64,000 bases of DNA. It comes from Plumapathes pennacea (taxonomy: Eukaryota; Cnidaria; Anthozoa; Antipatharia; Myriopathidae). Below are positions 47,901 to 60,690 of the stretch, one piece after another (the stretch's first letter is position 1; the number at the start of each line of letters is the position of its first letter). The stretch is from NCBI GenBank assembly GCA_964036295.1, contig OZ038466.1, positions 23,798,597 through 23,862,596 of the forward strand, written 5' to 3'. A model generated the notes under the pieces. The model was not told where the DNA came from. It made no database searches and saw only the letters and a program-made list of their open reading frames with translations. The translations under genes and the position numbers were made by a program.

Positions 47901-50808
47901 GTTGGAAGTTTTGTTGGTCGACTCTGATTTGCTTTTACTTGCGAGGTTTGAGGGTTTCTTTTACTTGCTTTTCATTGCACAGACGGGGCACCTGACACCT
48001 GTGACTTGTTTGTATGTAGAGGAGGTCTGGAAGTCGCAAAGAAGATTATAAATCAGGTGAGAAATAGAATGATCAACTTCAAGTTTTTCCTCCAGTTTCT
48101 CACCAGACATTTTCATACAATATGGAGAATTTGGCTTTTGATAGCTTGTACGTGAAATATAAAAGTTCTCACTACATATAAACTCACACAGTTTCTTCTT
48201 AAAAGGCTGGGAGAATTTGTATTTTGAGCTTAGGAATAAAAAGCTTTTTAGTTGAATTTTTGAACTTTGTCTTCTCTTCTTTAGATTAACTTCATTGACA
48301 ATGACGGACAGAAGATGATGATTTCGCGAAATATCGTGGGGACATTGGTATTGTATTTGTATTTACAGTAACACGCCAGTCTTGTTCGTACCGATTGCAA
48401 TTGCGTGCAAATACAGTACGGTGCAGTACTACACGCAACAGTTTTAAAAGTGAACACACGGTTTGGCTATTGCGTGCAATGTTTCTCCCACCTGTTCGTA
48501 CACAAGTGCGAAGTTTAAACAAAAGACTTTTCCATATTCTAAAGCACTTCTCACAATATTTCGATCCCGAAATTGTACTTGATTATTCGCGGTAGTTTTT
48601 GAGATATCGCGCATTTAGTATGACAAATGTGACGTACACATTTCTTTTTTGAATTGCGATGTCTGACTTTTAGTTATTCAATATTTCCTTGTGACGCACT
48701 GGATAAGGACGTTGCACTTTCTTTTAGAACAACATTGCCGAGGTCCCAGAGCTCAGACATCACCTGATCACTGATGAATTCATGAGGATTTTGTGGTATG
48801 TTCCTTTGAAAAAAATAAAATAAGGATTTGTGCGTAGGTGTAAAGAGCTAAACTCACCTGTTCCGCATAACGACGTGGTGACGTGATTTACGTGACAGTC
48901 AAGTGACGGGCGCGAAGTCGTTAGGCCATTTTGACAATCATGCGCAGTTCGCTAGGCTGAGATTTTTTGATGGAACACATGTTGACGTAGCGACGTGTTT
49001 ACGTGACTGCTCACGTGACGTGTTTTACGTGACTGTTCGTAAGGCTGAGATATTTTGATGGAACACGTGATGGTAGACACTTGTTTATAACACAAGTAAA
49101 AAGGTACTACTTGCTGCTGCGCATGATTGTGAAAGTGGCTTATTGACCATTTAGTATCTAAACTGAACAACGATATCCATTCACCAGCTATGCTTTACGT
49201 CACTATCTGTCTGCGTCCTGCACATAAAGAAACGTGCTTCATGTACGCAGAAATTTAGCGAGACTCGATCATTTCTGCCGTGTTCCCTTGGATAAGGTTG
49301 AGATAAATATTCCTTGTGCTTTTGGCTCTTGAAATTCAGAAGGACTTGTCAGTTTGTTGTAACGTTTGCCTCTTTCTTTAAGCAATCTGCTGGAGACCCC
49401 ATTCGGTTCGTTAGCCTTCTTCAGTGGTGGGATTCTGTCCAATCTGCTACTGAACTGGGATGATTGTATCAGACTGCAATATCACACCAAGGGACAAATA
49501 TTGCAGAAAATAGTAAGAATGGAATGAAAGACGTTTGTATGTTGAGTGGTTGATTTTGTTTCATTAGTCGAAGCATGCAGCGCATATCAGACACTAGGAG
49601 TTGTTAAAAATGCCCAAAGACACTCTTGGTTGACGTGTGACGTCATGTCGGCCATATTAGACATAAACTCTTGTTAGCTTGTACAATAGCAATTAGAGAC
49701 GTGCATTAGGTCCATCGTTTATTTTTTTGTTTTTCTGGGTGCCCTCGATCAGTTATAAAGCAACTTATGTAGCAGTTGCAAAGATAGCCATGAACAACTA
49801 GGTCATGGCTATCTTACAACTGCAGAAGCTGGGTCGTAACTGCGAAAGTCACTTTCATTCGTGTTCTCCGTACTCAGTTCGTACTACATACGAGCCTTTA
49901 TTTTCAGTTATCATGCTTGAAATGCTGAATTTGTTTGCTTTTTAGGAGAATGCTGTGGCACGTCGGGTGATGCCGGATGAAGTGATCGCATACCGGTAAC
50001 TGTTTTAAACGCTTCCTGGCTACTTTCCCTTGCCACATCCCTCAATGGCTGTCTCAGTTATTGTAGACTGGAGGCGATGATTATCTCCTGCTACTTCACC
50101 CCTGCTACTGCCATACTGCTACTGCTAATACTGTTTGTTATTATACTGCAGGTCCTTTGCTTCGTTCATGCCATTGATTTTATCCAACATTCCTGCTGTG
50201 CAGTTGTGGGCCTTGTCGGGAGTTATTCACGTCACTTCGGCCAATTGTAAGTGTTAAACTTCTCGTGTCGGTCGACCCCTGAGTTACCCAACCGGTTGAT
50301 ACGGGCCGACCATTTCTAGTAACATAAACTCTTTTTCGGCTACAAGTCTCCTGCTTTCGTTGGCACAATCTCCTTATTCGTGCCACTGTACATAAGGAAT
50401 GCTGACCACGGCCAAATAAAGTTTGATTCGAGCAGCCTCCCATTCTCACTTTTAAAAACTGACTAAAAGAACGGGTTCATTATGAAAACCTGACTGTCTG
50501 AACGGCTGACACAAGTGCTAAATAAAACTGTTCCTGTGTATGCACTTTAAACAGCTTGTCATCCAGGATACGAGCCTTTCCAAAACCCCTCACGAAGTTT
50601 TACAATATATTAACCAGGTTTTTAATGTGGTGTACTTCTTTTGACAGCGTCACGTTACATCCCAATGGTAGAAAACAGTGGAGTTTTGGCGTTCGTCGAG
50701 TCTCTTCTGTCATCGGACACTCCACAGCATCAAGGTGTGCATAGACTGGCAGTGAAGCTGTCTGAAATGGTAAAATGCAAGCGTGCGAAGGGAACAGCTC
50801 AGATCTAA
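43271..50808 (+). CDS. ZYG11B: ZYG11-family LRR/armadillo substrate receptor of CUL2 ubiquitin ligase
   Basis: Seventeen exons: 43271-44194, 44479-44619, 44979-45037, 45130-45198, 45438-45492, 45705-45758, 46463-46576, 46800-46847, 46981-47022, 47376-47430, 47983-48056, 48285-48347, 48728-48795, 49383-49512, 49946-49995, 50152-50246, 50648-50808. Total 733 aa (human ZYG11B 744). The N-terminal LRR part (CRLKRVCIQNADVQ, LRHLDISRKNI, LPNLTHLDVSGM, LQFLGLF) is followed by armadillo-like repeats (LISLAFHLIWNFTDGAPDTC, GTLNNIAEVPELRHHL, SFASFMPLILSNIPAVQLWAL). ZYG11 and ZER1 recognise N-terminal glycine degrons for CUL2. The RLKRVCI block and length favour ZYG11 over ZER1; ZYG11A versus B cannot be assigned across this distance. 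The TAA stop is at 50806-50808. The large first exon carries the entire LRR region. Confidence 0.92.
44928..44970 (+). repeat. Poly-T run at ZYG11 exon 3 acceptor
   Basis: About 40 T residues end 8 nt before the acceptor AG (44977-44978), serving as the polypyrimidine tract. Confidence 0.95.
46200..46375 (+). repeat. ~38-bp tandem repeat, GGTGAAAATTTCTxAAAAATTTxGATGAC
   Basis: Four diverged units in a ZYG11 intron. In reverse complement it resembles the CATCAAAATTT repeats flanking the element at 4973-5184 and 8283-8400. Confidence 0.65.
47465..47870. repeat. MITE-like sequence with GTATAAGCCACAC / GCTTATACGG ends
   Basis: Contains gcgtataagccacacctgg (47469), ataagccacaccccgagctt (47799) and gcagcttatacggc (47849), with A-rich stretches, in a ZYG11 intron. 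Exact edges unclear. Confidence 0.45.
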
Positions 50809-51657
50809 AAATCTACAAACCTAATACGTTTGAAAAATATATAGTTGTAGGCTTTTTTCACGGAACTAGGAACTATGTGAAATGCGAGCAATTAAATTAT
50901 CAGTTAAAGTAAATACTTTTAGCTTTCAGAAGAATCGATATTTGTGAAGATATTTTTAAAATTAGTTAGATGGAGTTGGTCTGTTTTACCGCCCCTCCGA
51001 CTGACAATATAATGGAGAGAACTTGAAAAAGCTTCCACTTGGCTTGCCGAAACCAAAAAAACTTGTACAACAAATATTGGTAGAAAAGTATAGACGAATT
51101 TCAACTAAAGATTCCCCGCACCCTTTTTCGCAGCACCGTGCATGTTTATTGCCTTTGTAGTATCCAAGGATAAAATACGTGTGAGTTGAAGGCCTGAATA
51201 AACGCACAGCGAGTCGCATAAGTAAACCATTTTATTGGATATCTTTCCTTTTTTTCATATCTTGATTACCCACAAATGAACTGAATACAAATTTCTGACC
51301 ACGTAGTAGTTAGGACTTTCGCATCATAAACTTTCCAAAGCAAAACACAATGTCAATTGGTGAGTCGAAAGCTTCAACCAAGTTGTCTTCTACGTCAAGT
51401 ACACATGATGTGAATATACAGTGTTACCAAATTTTAGAAATACGGGGTCGTACTCTTGAACAAAAAAGTTCGCAAGCAGAAAGTAATGAGCGCGCCACTA
51501 AGTTCTTGTCCTCTTCCAAAGGAGCGTGGAAATATGTTCTTTGGATTTGGCCGCAAAGTTCGAACCGTAACTTACGAAGAGGGCTTATGTGACATAGTGA
51601 ACATTATCGTTTGGGCTAGAACTGAAATTTTGCTTCATACTTCGTCTCTTCGATGTT
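50809..51657. other. Intergenic, convergent 3' ends of ZYG11 and STIL
   Basis: AT-rich; the likely 3' UTRs of both genes. No independent gene supported. Confidence 0.5.
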
Positions 51658-54600
51658 CTAGAATAATTTGGGCAGTTTCTTGAGCCTGCCGATGTCCAGT
51701 ATGTTGGAAGTTTTCTCCTTGTAGTTTGGTTCTGGTGTAGACGGCGGAGCGGAGCATGGCTGAGACACTACTGATTGATTCCCCCCGTCTGTCACTTTCT
51801 CTGGCCCCTGATCCTGTTTGTCAGATGGAACCCCCACATTCTGGGTCCGTTCCTCTTCGTCATATTTAACACCCGCGGGTGCAAGATGATACTTCCCAAG
51901 ATAGTTCCTCGTAGCAAACGACAAGTTATTCCACGTGTAGTCTGAGCCACCGACAACACTTACATTTCTCGTTGTGTCGTGCTCTGCGATTGTTCTAAGT
52001 TCGGGGTTACCATGCGGAACACGACCTCTGCTCGTGGGGTTGTTGTTGAACCGCACGGACCGACCGCGCTGATTGGTTTGGCGGTGTAGTTCACTAAGCT
52101 GTTGCTCGGTGAGGTATTTCAGTGCAATGTTGTCCGCCTCGGAAAAAGCCTCGTCCATTGTCTCGTCGACGGCAATGGAAACGTAGTTGATGCGTGGGTG
52201 GGTGGCTAGGACACTTGGCGAGGCTGAGAATTGAATTAGAGACAGCTGTCTCTCCTGTCGGACCGATCTACAAAGAAGAAAGATCAAAACTGTTGGTAAC
52301 GAGTCGGTGCACAGAGAATGGGGCCTTGACCAATCCGGAGCTCATTCACAATTTGGTCGATAACGAGGCTCGATTATCTCTTCCAAGAATATACATATAC
52401 AACAGACCTGTAAGTGGCCCTTTTCAAATTCCTTGAAGTGTAACACATTACTACTTACTTGAACAAAGTGCCGCTTGGTAAAACTGGATTTACCAGTTTT
52501 TCGAGTTCTTCTGCAGTTGCCAGAGCAACTTCTTCTGGGGTGGGCTTGTGTATCGCCTCAGCTTGGTTATCTGTATCTGCGGGACCCGCACTTTCTTGGT
52601 TAGACATGGATTCATCTGCTGGTCCGTCATTTTGCTTTTCCAAGAGATGTTTAACTTGGCTCTGTTTGGAGATTAATGGAATCAAGCATTTTACAACTTT
52701 GCAGACTACTGGGGAGTTGTGACGTTCTTCTTGGCAACGCCAAAAAAATCGATTATCTGAACAGTGCTGACAACTTTACTCCATTCGCCTCTACACTTTA
52801 TTCCTTCAGTAAAAGGAAGCACAGACAAACAAGTAAAAGACCCACAGGCTCGATATCAGTGCTTACCAGTAGATTGTCGTAGAATTCCCTTTCGTTCCTG
52901 TGAAGAAGACTATCTGGATGCATGTGTTCATCTTCTAGCGATTTATTTTCGTCACCTTCCCCTTGGCTTGTTTTTTGTTTGGCATCTCTACCATGCTCCA
53001 ACACAACACTTGCACTTTCACCTAAAAGCGGAGATCGAAGATGAGACAAACACCTAATTGACCTGTCTGAATATATATGATCACAGGCAGAACAAGGTAT
53101 GTAGTTTTTCTAGTGTTAATAGAATGGATTTATCATTTACAAGATCAACTGACGAAAAAATTAACACTTAGATAAAGGTTCATTCTGCAAGGAGATTCTA
53201 AGAGTTTTGCTCTCCTATGGTAGTACCATTCCCGGCTAAACTTGTGTTATAGAAAGATATATCTAATCTAAGTGGAAAAGAATACGAAAAATGGGCGCAA
53301 ATTTAATCATATACGAAAGCTTTCAATGCGTACATTGCAAAAAAAAAAAAAAAAAAAAAAAACGTTTGTTTATAAGGGTTCACTCCACTGTCCCCTCTCC
53401 CATGCTTAAAATAGAAACTAAGATTGCTGTGATAGTCTGACTGTCTGCTTGTGCTGCAGGCAGAGGAGAAAAATAGCGGCTCAAACTTACCCAGTACGGG
53501 ACTCATAAAATCTAATCCTGCACCACTGCTGCTGTTCGGTTTCCGTTGAGGACTTGGGCTGCCGTAGAAACTCTGAATGTCAACCGCATTGAGAGAAGAG
53601 GCGAGGGAATGACTCGGGTCATCTATCATCACCGTCAGGTTTTCATCCTCGTTTAAGCTTGTTGTGCTATCGTCGTGTGAAGATTCAGTAATGTGGTCAC
53701 TTCTGCACGATTCTGGCGGTGACTCGACCACGCTGTGGGAATCAACCTTTTTCTTTTGTTGACTTTTTTCTGGACTCCTTCGTGACACCCTGAAAGATCA
53801 CCATTTCGAGAGGTTAGTTGTGATACAATTCTTTTTTTACCGTTGAACGTATCAACATTCCTCAAATAGAACCTAAAGTTGTGATCATTCAAATGAAAGC
53901 TCTCGATGAGTACTTTCTGATAGAAGTGTTCACGCTGTTAAGCGGAGATTTTCGCTTTTTTAGTTTTTATTTTCAAATAACTGAGAAATAGCAGAAGTAA
54001 CCCACCTGTCACACCTCGAACAAGGCCGTGCAGGCAAAGGGGAAGTTGCTGCCGATTTTTTCCCAGGATCCTTTGCAGGTGTGGACAACAGCAAACTCGC
54101 CCCAGTGTTGGTACAGACGCTCACTGCTGCAGCGCGGTCATGTGACTCAGCTACGTTGTCTTGGTCACTCGCTGGAGCTGGTGTCCTCGGAGGAGTGAGA
54201 AGCACCTCAGGGGTGGGGAGAGTGCTATTTTGCTGCTTCAGTAAGAGCTGGATCTGTAGAAAAGGGTATAAGATAAAACATAACAGGATTCAGAGGCCGT
54301 ACGAACGAAAATGTTCATTTCAATGTTTGGCTTGACGAACGAACAACAATCGCTCTCAACCGTGGTGCTCATGTCTATCCCATCAACCGCGGAAAGCACT
54401 GCGGTGGGGACCACGGGTTATGTAAATACCTGAGCTTGTAACTGCACCAACTGTTTCTGTTGCTCCATCAGAAGTTCGTATGGATTTGGGCAAGACTCAG
54501 CTCTTGCGCTTCCACTGCAAGGCTTGCTTCCACTTGATGTCAAGTCTAGAAGGCGATCATTGCTCTCATACTGATTAGCTTTCCTTTCTTGTTGTCCCTC

Positions 54601-57600
54601 CCCCACTTGCGGATGTTGCAGATACTGCTTCCCCTGCTGTTGATCTATCTTTACGCGAGGTGATTCACTCTTTGAGTGTTCACCACGATTCTGCTGAAAA
54701 AAACCACTCTCCATTTCTGTGCCGGCATTTTGGCTGAGTGCACTGCAATCAGTTTCATCTGCTAGCTCTGCGGAACCACTTTGCTCCTGAATCTGTGATT
54801 TTGGATCAGTGACAGTGTTTATACTTTTACCCGCCTCAAATGAACTGAACACAGTATCGCTATAGACTTCGTCAACTGACATCCTCCTCTGCTGTATCTG
54901 ATCATTTTCTCGTTCAACAACACTACTTCCTTCAGACGCATGCGGCAAAGAGGAAGATCTGGCTCGTCTCTTAACTGCTGCATCAGTTGGTGAGTTGCTG
55001 CTACTGCCCATCTTTTGAGCTGCTCCACCATTCTGAAGCTGCCGAGAACCTTGTGGACTCACTGCATACTTACGATGTGTATCATTGCGCTTTTGAAACT
55101 CTGATCTCCTTTGCTCCGCAGGTGCAGCCGATTGTCTCTTCGTGTTCATCTGTAATGGTTGTCTAGGCATTCCTATTTGATTTGGTGACATTACTTGTTT
55201 TAAGGGCGCTCTTGATGGGGAATTTGTTGGCCTGGAGGGTGTCATAACTTGCCTAATTCCATGTTGTACATGGTGACGGTTCTTAGGCAGAAATCCAACA
55301 TTCTCTTGTCCTGTGATGTCCCTTGAATGCTGCTGTCTCGGCTGCTGGGGTGCTAGGAGGTTCTTGGGTTGATGTGTGGTGTGGCCTTTCCTGCCCAGTG
55401 TTCGAGGCTGGTCATCCTGTAGGAATTCCTCATCGAAGCTGAGTGATAAGGAGACTTCAGGAATCGTTGACAAGTCAAACTGATGCTGCAAAATCAAGAC
55501 GACCAAAATAAAGAGGAACGTTAACTTCTGGCTACTGTCCTCTGAACATTGAAACAGCAGTGCTGATCTTGACCTTGGTCTCAGTCATTTCCCTCTTAAT
55601 GGACACCCCTCTGAGACGGACAGCTGGAAGCAGCGGTCTGGCCAATTCCTCAGTCATTTACGTCAACTAATCTCTCTGACGGACACCTCTCTAAAACGGA
55701 CGGTTTGAGCTGGTTCTGAGGGTGTTCATGTAAGAAAGAGTTCACTGTACAAGGTTTCAAGCTGATCATAATTTGTATGGACATCTTGGGGTTTGGTGGT
55801 CAAAGTCAGTTTCTCTTACCTGTCTACCTTGAGGGTGGGGTGAGGGGGATGGGCGTGGCAGTGGGGTGTGCTCCTCTTCAGTCTCCGGCTCAGTCCTGCC
55901 CTCTTGATTAGAAGGCTCAGACATGGAGTCAGGATATGCAGTGGGTACAGCAGCACCAGGGCTACAAGATGAAGATAGGACAGTACATTTTAAGGGTTAT
56001 TTTCTTGTCACAGGTATCTCTACAAGGAACTTCATTTGCAGCCTTTATCAAGTGTATTTACAGGAAGTCTACTTTGCTAACAGTATCACACCTCTGAGGT
56101 TCCTGTTCCTGGACCCAACTCCCAACAGCTTCTTGAAACAACACTCTGTTCATTCCATCATTAGCAGGAAGCAGCTCAAAACACAATGGTTCAGATGACT
56201 TTGTATTTGGAGGCTGAATAGAAAATACAGTACATGTATGTAAATGCACTGTAATACATCAATGTTGCAATCTTAGTATGTCTGGCAATGGACTTGCAAA
56301 AGTTTACCACACAACAATATTTATGTGATACTTACTACTTCAACATGGATGTTATCGTTGCAACTGTATAGCTGAAACATATCACCATTGCACTGGTCCT
56401 GTTGAATGAAATGATTTGGAATAGAGAAGGCATTTTAAAATTGGCAAAGGATGGGATGCTTCCAGCTTGTGTATGGTAGAGTAGTTGGTGAAACGAAAGT
56501 TTACTTTACAGCTGCATGTCTCAATATTATATATATACAATATTATTATTATTTTTGTTCGGCTTACAGAAATGATTATCAGTGTTGTATTTCCAGTAAA
56601 AATCTCATTAAACAAGACATTGATTCCAATAGCAGGAATGTTCTGGCTTCTGGACATCTGGAGCAAAGACGACACAGGAGGATCACTTTATCTGTGAGAT
56701 CCTCACTGTGCAGTTTGTAAGTGATCTGGTGAAGCCTAAACTTAAATATTATTTCATTTCATAATGGACACACCATAGGATGTACTAAGTACTACAGTCT
56801 ATTAAATGTTGTCACATAGTGATACCTTCTCTTGAGTGCATTCCCAGAACTCTGGGGCAGCTGAAACTGGTGAGTACAGAAGAAGCAGGAAAGAGCTGGG
56901 AGGTGCAAACACTCTGAGAAATAAAACAAAAGAAAATCATAATCACACCTCAAGTACTGGAACATATAGTACAATAATCCTAGCACATGACACATTCAAT
57001 GGTACTGAGATGAAGTGAGCTATTAACACAAACCTTTCTTTGACTGCAGATGACTGCAAGTATCTCAAACAGCACGCCCAGATGTATGGATGATGAATAT
57101 TGTACACTCCGCTCACCCAGCTGTTCAGACAAAAGAACATGTGAGATTGATCAATTGAAATTTTACAAACAATAGACTGATGCAAGTCAAGAAGCACAAG
57201 TTGAGTGCTGAATCTTTCAGGTCACAGCAAGTGCAGTGAGAAATCATTAATTGGCTGAAGTTGTTATTGAGAGTGGTTCATGTCACATACATGCCAACCA
57301 GAGGAAGTGAATAGGCCTTGGGATCTGACTCCAGCAACAACAACAGCTTCCTTGTAGGATCCATTGTCAGAAATCTGAGGAAAGTCACAAGAAAAAGCTT
57401 TAAAAGACTTTACTGTAAACCTGGCTTGACTCAATTTTCTCCTCCAGTTAAAAAATCTGAGATTGATCTGGGAGTGGATTGTTCATACTTAGCTTGCGTT
57501 TAGCCTGGATTGACCTCAGATTGATTTAACTTCCATGAACAGGCCCATAGATATTTTATCTCACAGATATTTGGGTAGCGTTCTTACCCGCACTTTGGTG

Positions 57601-59862
57601 TCCCCTGGACCTCACTCAACCTTAGTGGACCAGACAGATTTCTGGCCAGTGCTGTTGGAATGATAGGGACACTGCATACAGGCATCGCTAAGATACTGGT
57701 TGCCATGGTTATGCCACTACCTGGAAAGAGGAGAAGCAGGTGTGGGTGAAGTATTACCTTTATGAACATTTTTGGATCATACTTTATTGCAATATATAAA
57801 TAAGAGTTGGGTCAAAATGATTTGACAAGCCATTTTGTGTACTTACAGTGCAAGTTGTAAATGACTTCATCTTTACTGCCATGAATGTGGCAACAAGCTT
57901 TGAAGGTCAGAAGGTTTGACAAGTTAAGTGGGTCACGGCTGGAAATACGGCTGTGTAGAACCTGTGGAGTAAGAAATAGAGATCAGTTCAACTACTGAAT
58001 CCTGCTGGCACACGCAAATAGGTACACATAATATACATTTACAGTCAAAGCTCTCTGGGCAGACACTCTGGAGTTACACATGGTACTCGTAAGTGGACAG
58101 TTCGAATTACGGACACTTTTCTGCTTCCCAAGGATGTCCGCTTATAGGAGCTTCAACCACAACTTCTTCATATTCAATATTACCTTCAAAGAGTTTTGGA
58201 ACTCTGTTTTAGAGTGTGTGACAGAGTTTTCTGCTCCACTGAGACCACTCACAAGCTAAAGAAAACAATAAAACAATGAATGATTAAGTAAGATGCAACA
58301 TGACTAATACATAGAAGGTCTCCACCAAATAATAATGAAGGAAACGTGCATACAGTGACAGGTAGAATGTGATCTCCAGGAACGATAGTTGTTGGAACCT
58401 TCCTCTTGACCTTGGAAGTTCCTGAAATAAGACTCCATAAATGTTACTCTTCTATTATTTCACATACAATTTTTTAGTTTATCTGTCAGCAGCTGTAATA
58501 TTATTGTTGCTATGCTGACTTGGTTTGCATCGTGAACTCTCTAAGGTTCTCTTATCTTGGCAGGCTAGAGTACATGAACTATTAGCTCTATATTCAGAAC
58601 ACTCTTGTGTAGATGGGGTTTGCCCTGGCCGGAATCCTCAAGCATATATATTTTCAAAACTTACCATTTGTTTTCACAAAAATGTCTCTTCCTGGATCAA
58701 ACCTGTCAATAATCAGATCAACTCCATCTTGCTCTGAAAAGAAGCAGAGGATAATGACTAATCTAATCTACACTGGACTATGTTGACAATATTTCTATGA
58801 GGTGTGGTACTTTGTTACAATGATGCTGCAGAATATGGAATTGAGACACAAAAGAAAAATTGAACCCACATCACCAGAAAAACTGTTTGTTGATATCTAC
58901 AGTCCTTGGGGCCCATGCACAAATACAGCTGCATTGCTCAATGGACTGAGAGATTGATGAAAGATGCTTGGTATATCCAGGGTAACTGATCTAATAGAAC
59001 TGATCTGGATGGTACTTAGCAAACTTACTGGAATTAACAGATATGTTGCCAACCAAGAAACACTCAAATGGTGATGAAATCTGGCTGCAGTGTCTGTGTG
59101 CAAGCCACAGGGTCTTTTCATTGATAAACAGTGGAATGTTCCTGTGAATGTGAAATAATAAACATGACAGACTGTTCAATTAAATATTATCTGTGCTATG
59201 CAGAAAGTACTTTATATCAACACAAATCCGATGTGGAGACATGCCGAACCTTGAGCATTATAGCACCTTGTCTGAGCATTGACAAGGGCTAATGTTTCAA
59301 AAATGACATGATAGTAAATATTAAATATATACATGATTACTATACATACTTTTGGGATGTCAGCTGAAGTGCTTCCTGGGGTCCTTGTGGTGTGCGATTC
59401 CTGGAACGCATCAATCCATAGTACAGTTTCTTTTTAGCACAGAGTTAATGTACATGGCCTATGCTTGTAATGGCTGTCCAGTACATTCAGTAAATATGAT
59501 ATACTCAAAAATAGATTAACTGAAAGCAACAGCACGCTTTCCACACATACCATAAGACTGTCTTGGTTGGAGGGAAGTTAACAGGCTCCAACACTACCCC
59601 ATCTGAATGTTGTCTGAAGAAATAAAAAATAAACATATACTGGAATAATTTCATAGATTATTTATACTTCATTTGCACATGTGATCTTGAAGAGAATGGG
59701 GTGACTGTGTGTACCTCACATCGTTGTTGTGGCAAACAAGCTTACTGATCAAAAGAGAAACCTGTACCTTGTCAATGGCGATCTCTGTCGAAGAGCTTCA
59801 TTATTTCCAGCAGGGAAGAAGGATGAAGGGATGAAGTCAGATGGCCTGTTTGCACACTTCAT
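51658..59862 (-). CDS. STIL: STIL centriolar assembly protein
   Basis: About 21 minus-strand exons from 59768-59862 ([16 protein letters not shown]) to 51658-52264 (stop). STIL recruits SAS-6 and activates PLK4 to start procentriole formation. N-terminal conserved blocks are [11 protein letters not shown] (59.6 kb), [12 protein letters not shown] (59.1), [11 protein letters not shown] (58.7), [16 protein letters not shown] (57.65), [21 protein letters not shown] (57.3), [18 protein letters not shown] (57.1) and [12 protein letters not shown] (55.85). The central exon 54432-55487 is disordered and ends in [15 protein letters not shown], the coiled coil matching human LRLLQAQIQRLLEAQ, which binds PLK4. 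Then come [12 protein letters not shown] (54.1), [11 protein letters not shown] (53.6), and the C-terminal STAN region [18 protein letters not shown] / [14 protein letters not shown] with the end [11 protein letters not shown] (human VKRLRQLPKLF). The exact borders of some middle exons were not fixed. A 5' non-coding exon is possible because an AG precedes the start. Confidence 0.94.
53338..53362 (+). repeat. Poly-A run in STIL intron
   Basis: About 23 A residues on the plus strand. Confidence 0.9.
55580..55760 (+). repeat. Dispersed repeat, GGACACCTCTCTAAAACGGAC family
   Basis: Two imperfect units (tggacacccctctgagacgga; ggacacctctctaaaacgga) followed by gctggttctgagggtgttca, as in 21905-22140. 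Lies in a STIL intron. Confidence 0.7.
58043..58152 (+). repeat. Single copy of the GTAAGCGGACAG repeat family
   Basis: Contains aaagctctctgggcagacact, ctcgtaagtggacagttcga and ggatgtccgcttataggagcttc, matching the ends of the element at 39411-40155. Lies in a STIL intron. Confidence 0.75.
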
Positions 59863-60690
59863 CTGTGAAAACATACCAAATAGGGATCTTGGTCATGTAA
59901 AAACTAGGCCCATCAAGGTAACCAAACATTCAAGTAACTGTATTTCATCAAGAACACTGATCAGGCAAACACTCGAACACAACGAAGTTGATAGCTAAAG
60001 GAACTGGAGATTCTTGCAGGTCTCAGCATTTAATTACAGATGCTATAAATTTTCGTTTGCTCTGACTAATGTCATTCGTTATTATTGCAGGTAAACAAAC
60101 GGTTACATTGCAATGATCAGCCGCCAAATAGCAAGCCTGGTATAAATTACGAAACCGACAAGAGATCGAGAAATATATCACAGACCTGCGCGAATGATCA
60201 AACAATTCAAAATCAAATATTCGACAAACAGGAACTGCAGATCGCCCTCATAAATGTAAGAGGAATCATACCTTGCTCCTCACGACTTGACCTGATGCAT
60301 GAGTGCAGCTGTGAAATTCACAATAATCGAGTTTGTTTTTCGCTCTTGAAAATACCGCGCAAAGCGACCGTTGTTGATAAAGGCGAGGTTACAATGCGAC
60401 AAGGAGGATTCTATTGCGCAGTCGCAGCTTAAGTATGGTCACGTGAATATTTTGGTGCGTCTCGATGCACGAGGGAGGTGGTCGAGGTAAGAGGTTTTGC
60501 TTTTCAGCCTTTCATATCGCTGCATTTCTTCTTATTTTGCACTGCTCTTACTTGATCTTAGTTTTGCGTAAAGGCGGCCCTTGTACTGGAAGTTGGGTCG
60601 TTTTTAGTGCAATTAAACTCTCGAGACACTTGCAAGATCGGAGCGACAACATAAATGGTCTCTTGGGATTGAGGTTTTCTCGACACGGGA
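59863..60690. promoter_or_regulatory. Divergent interval between STIL and the Ser-rich gene
   Basis: 828 bp between start codons, expected to hold both promoters and 5' UTRs. ORFs within it lack recognisable domains. Confidence 0.45.

Noticed and set aside
60085..60432. 115-aa plus ORF between STIL and the Ser-rich gene
   Set aside because: No domain, no homology recognised, and it lies in the promoter/5' UTR interval; not supported.
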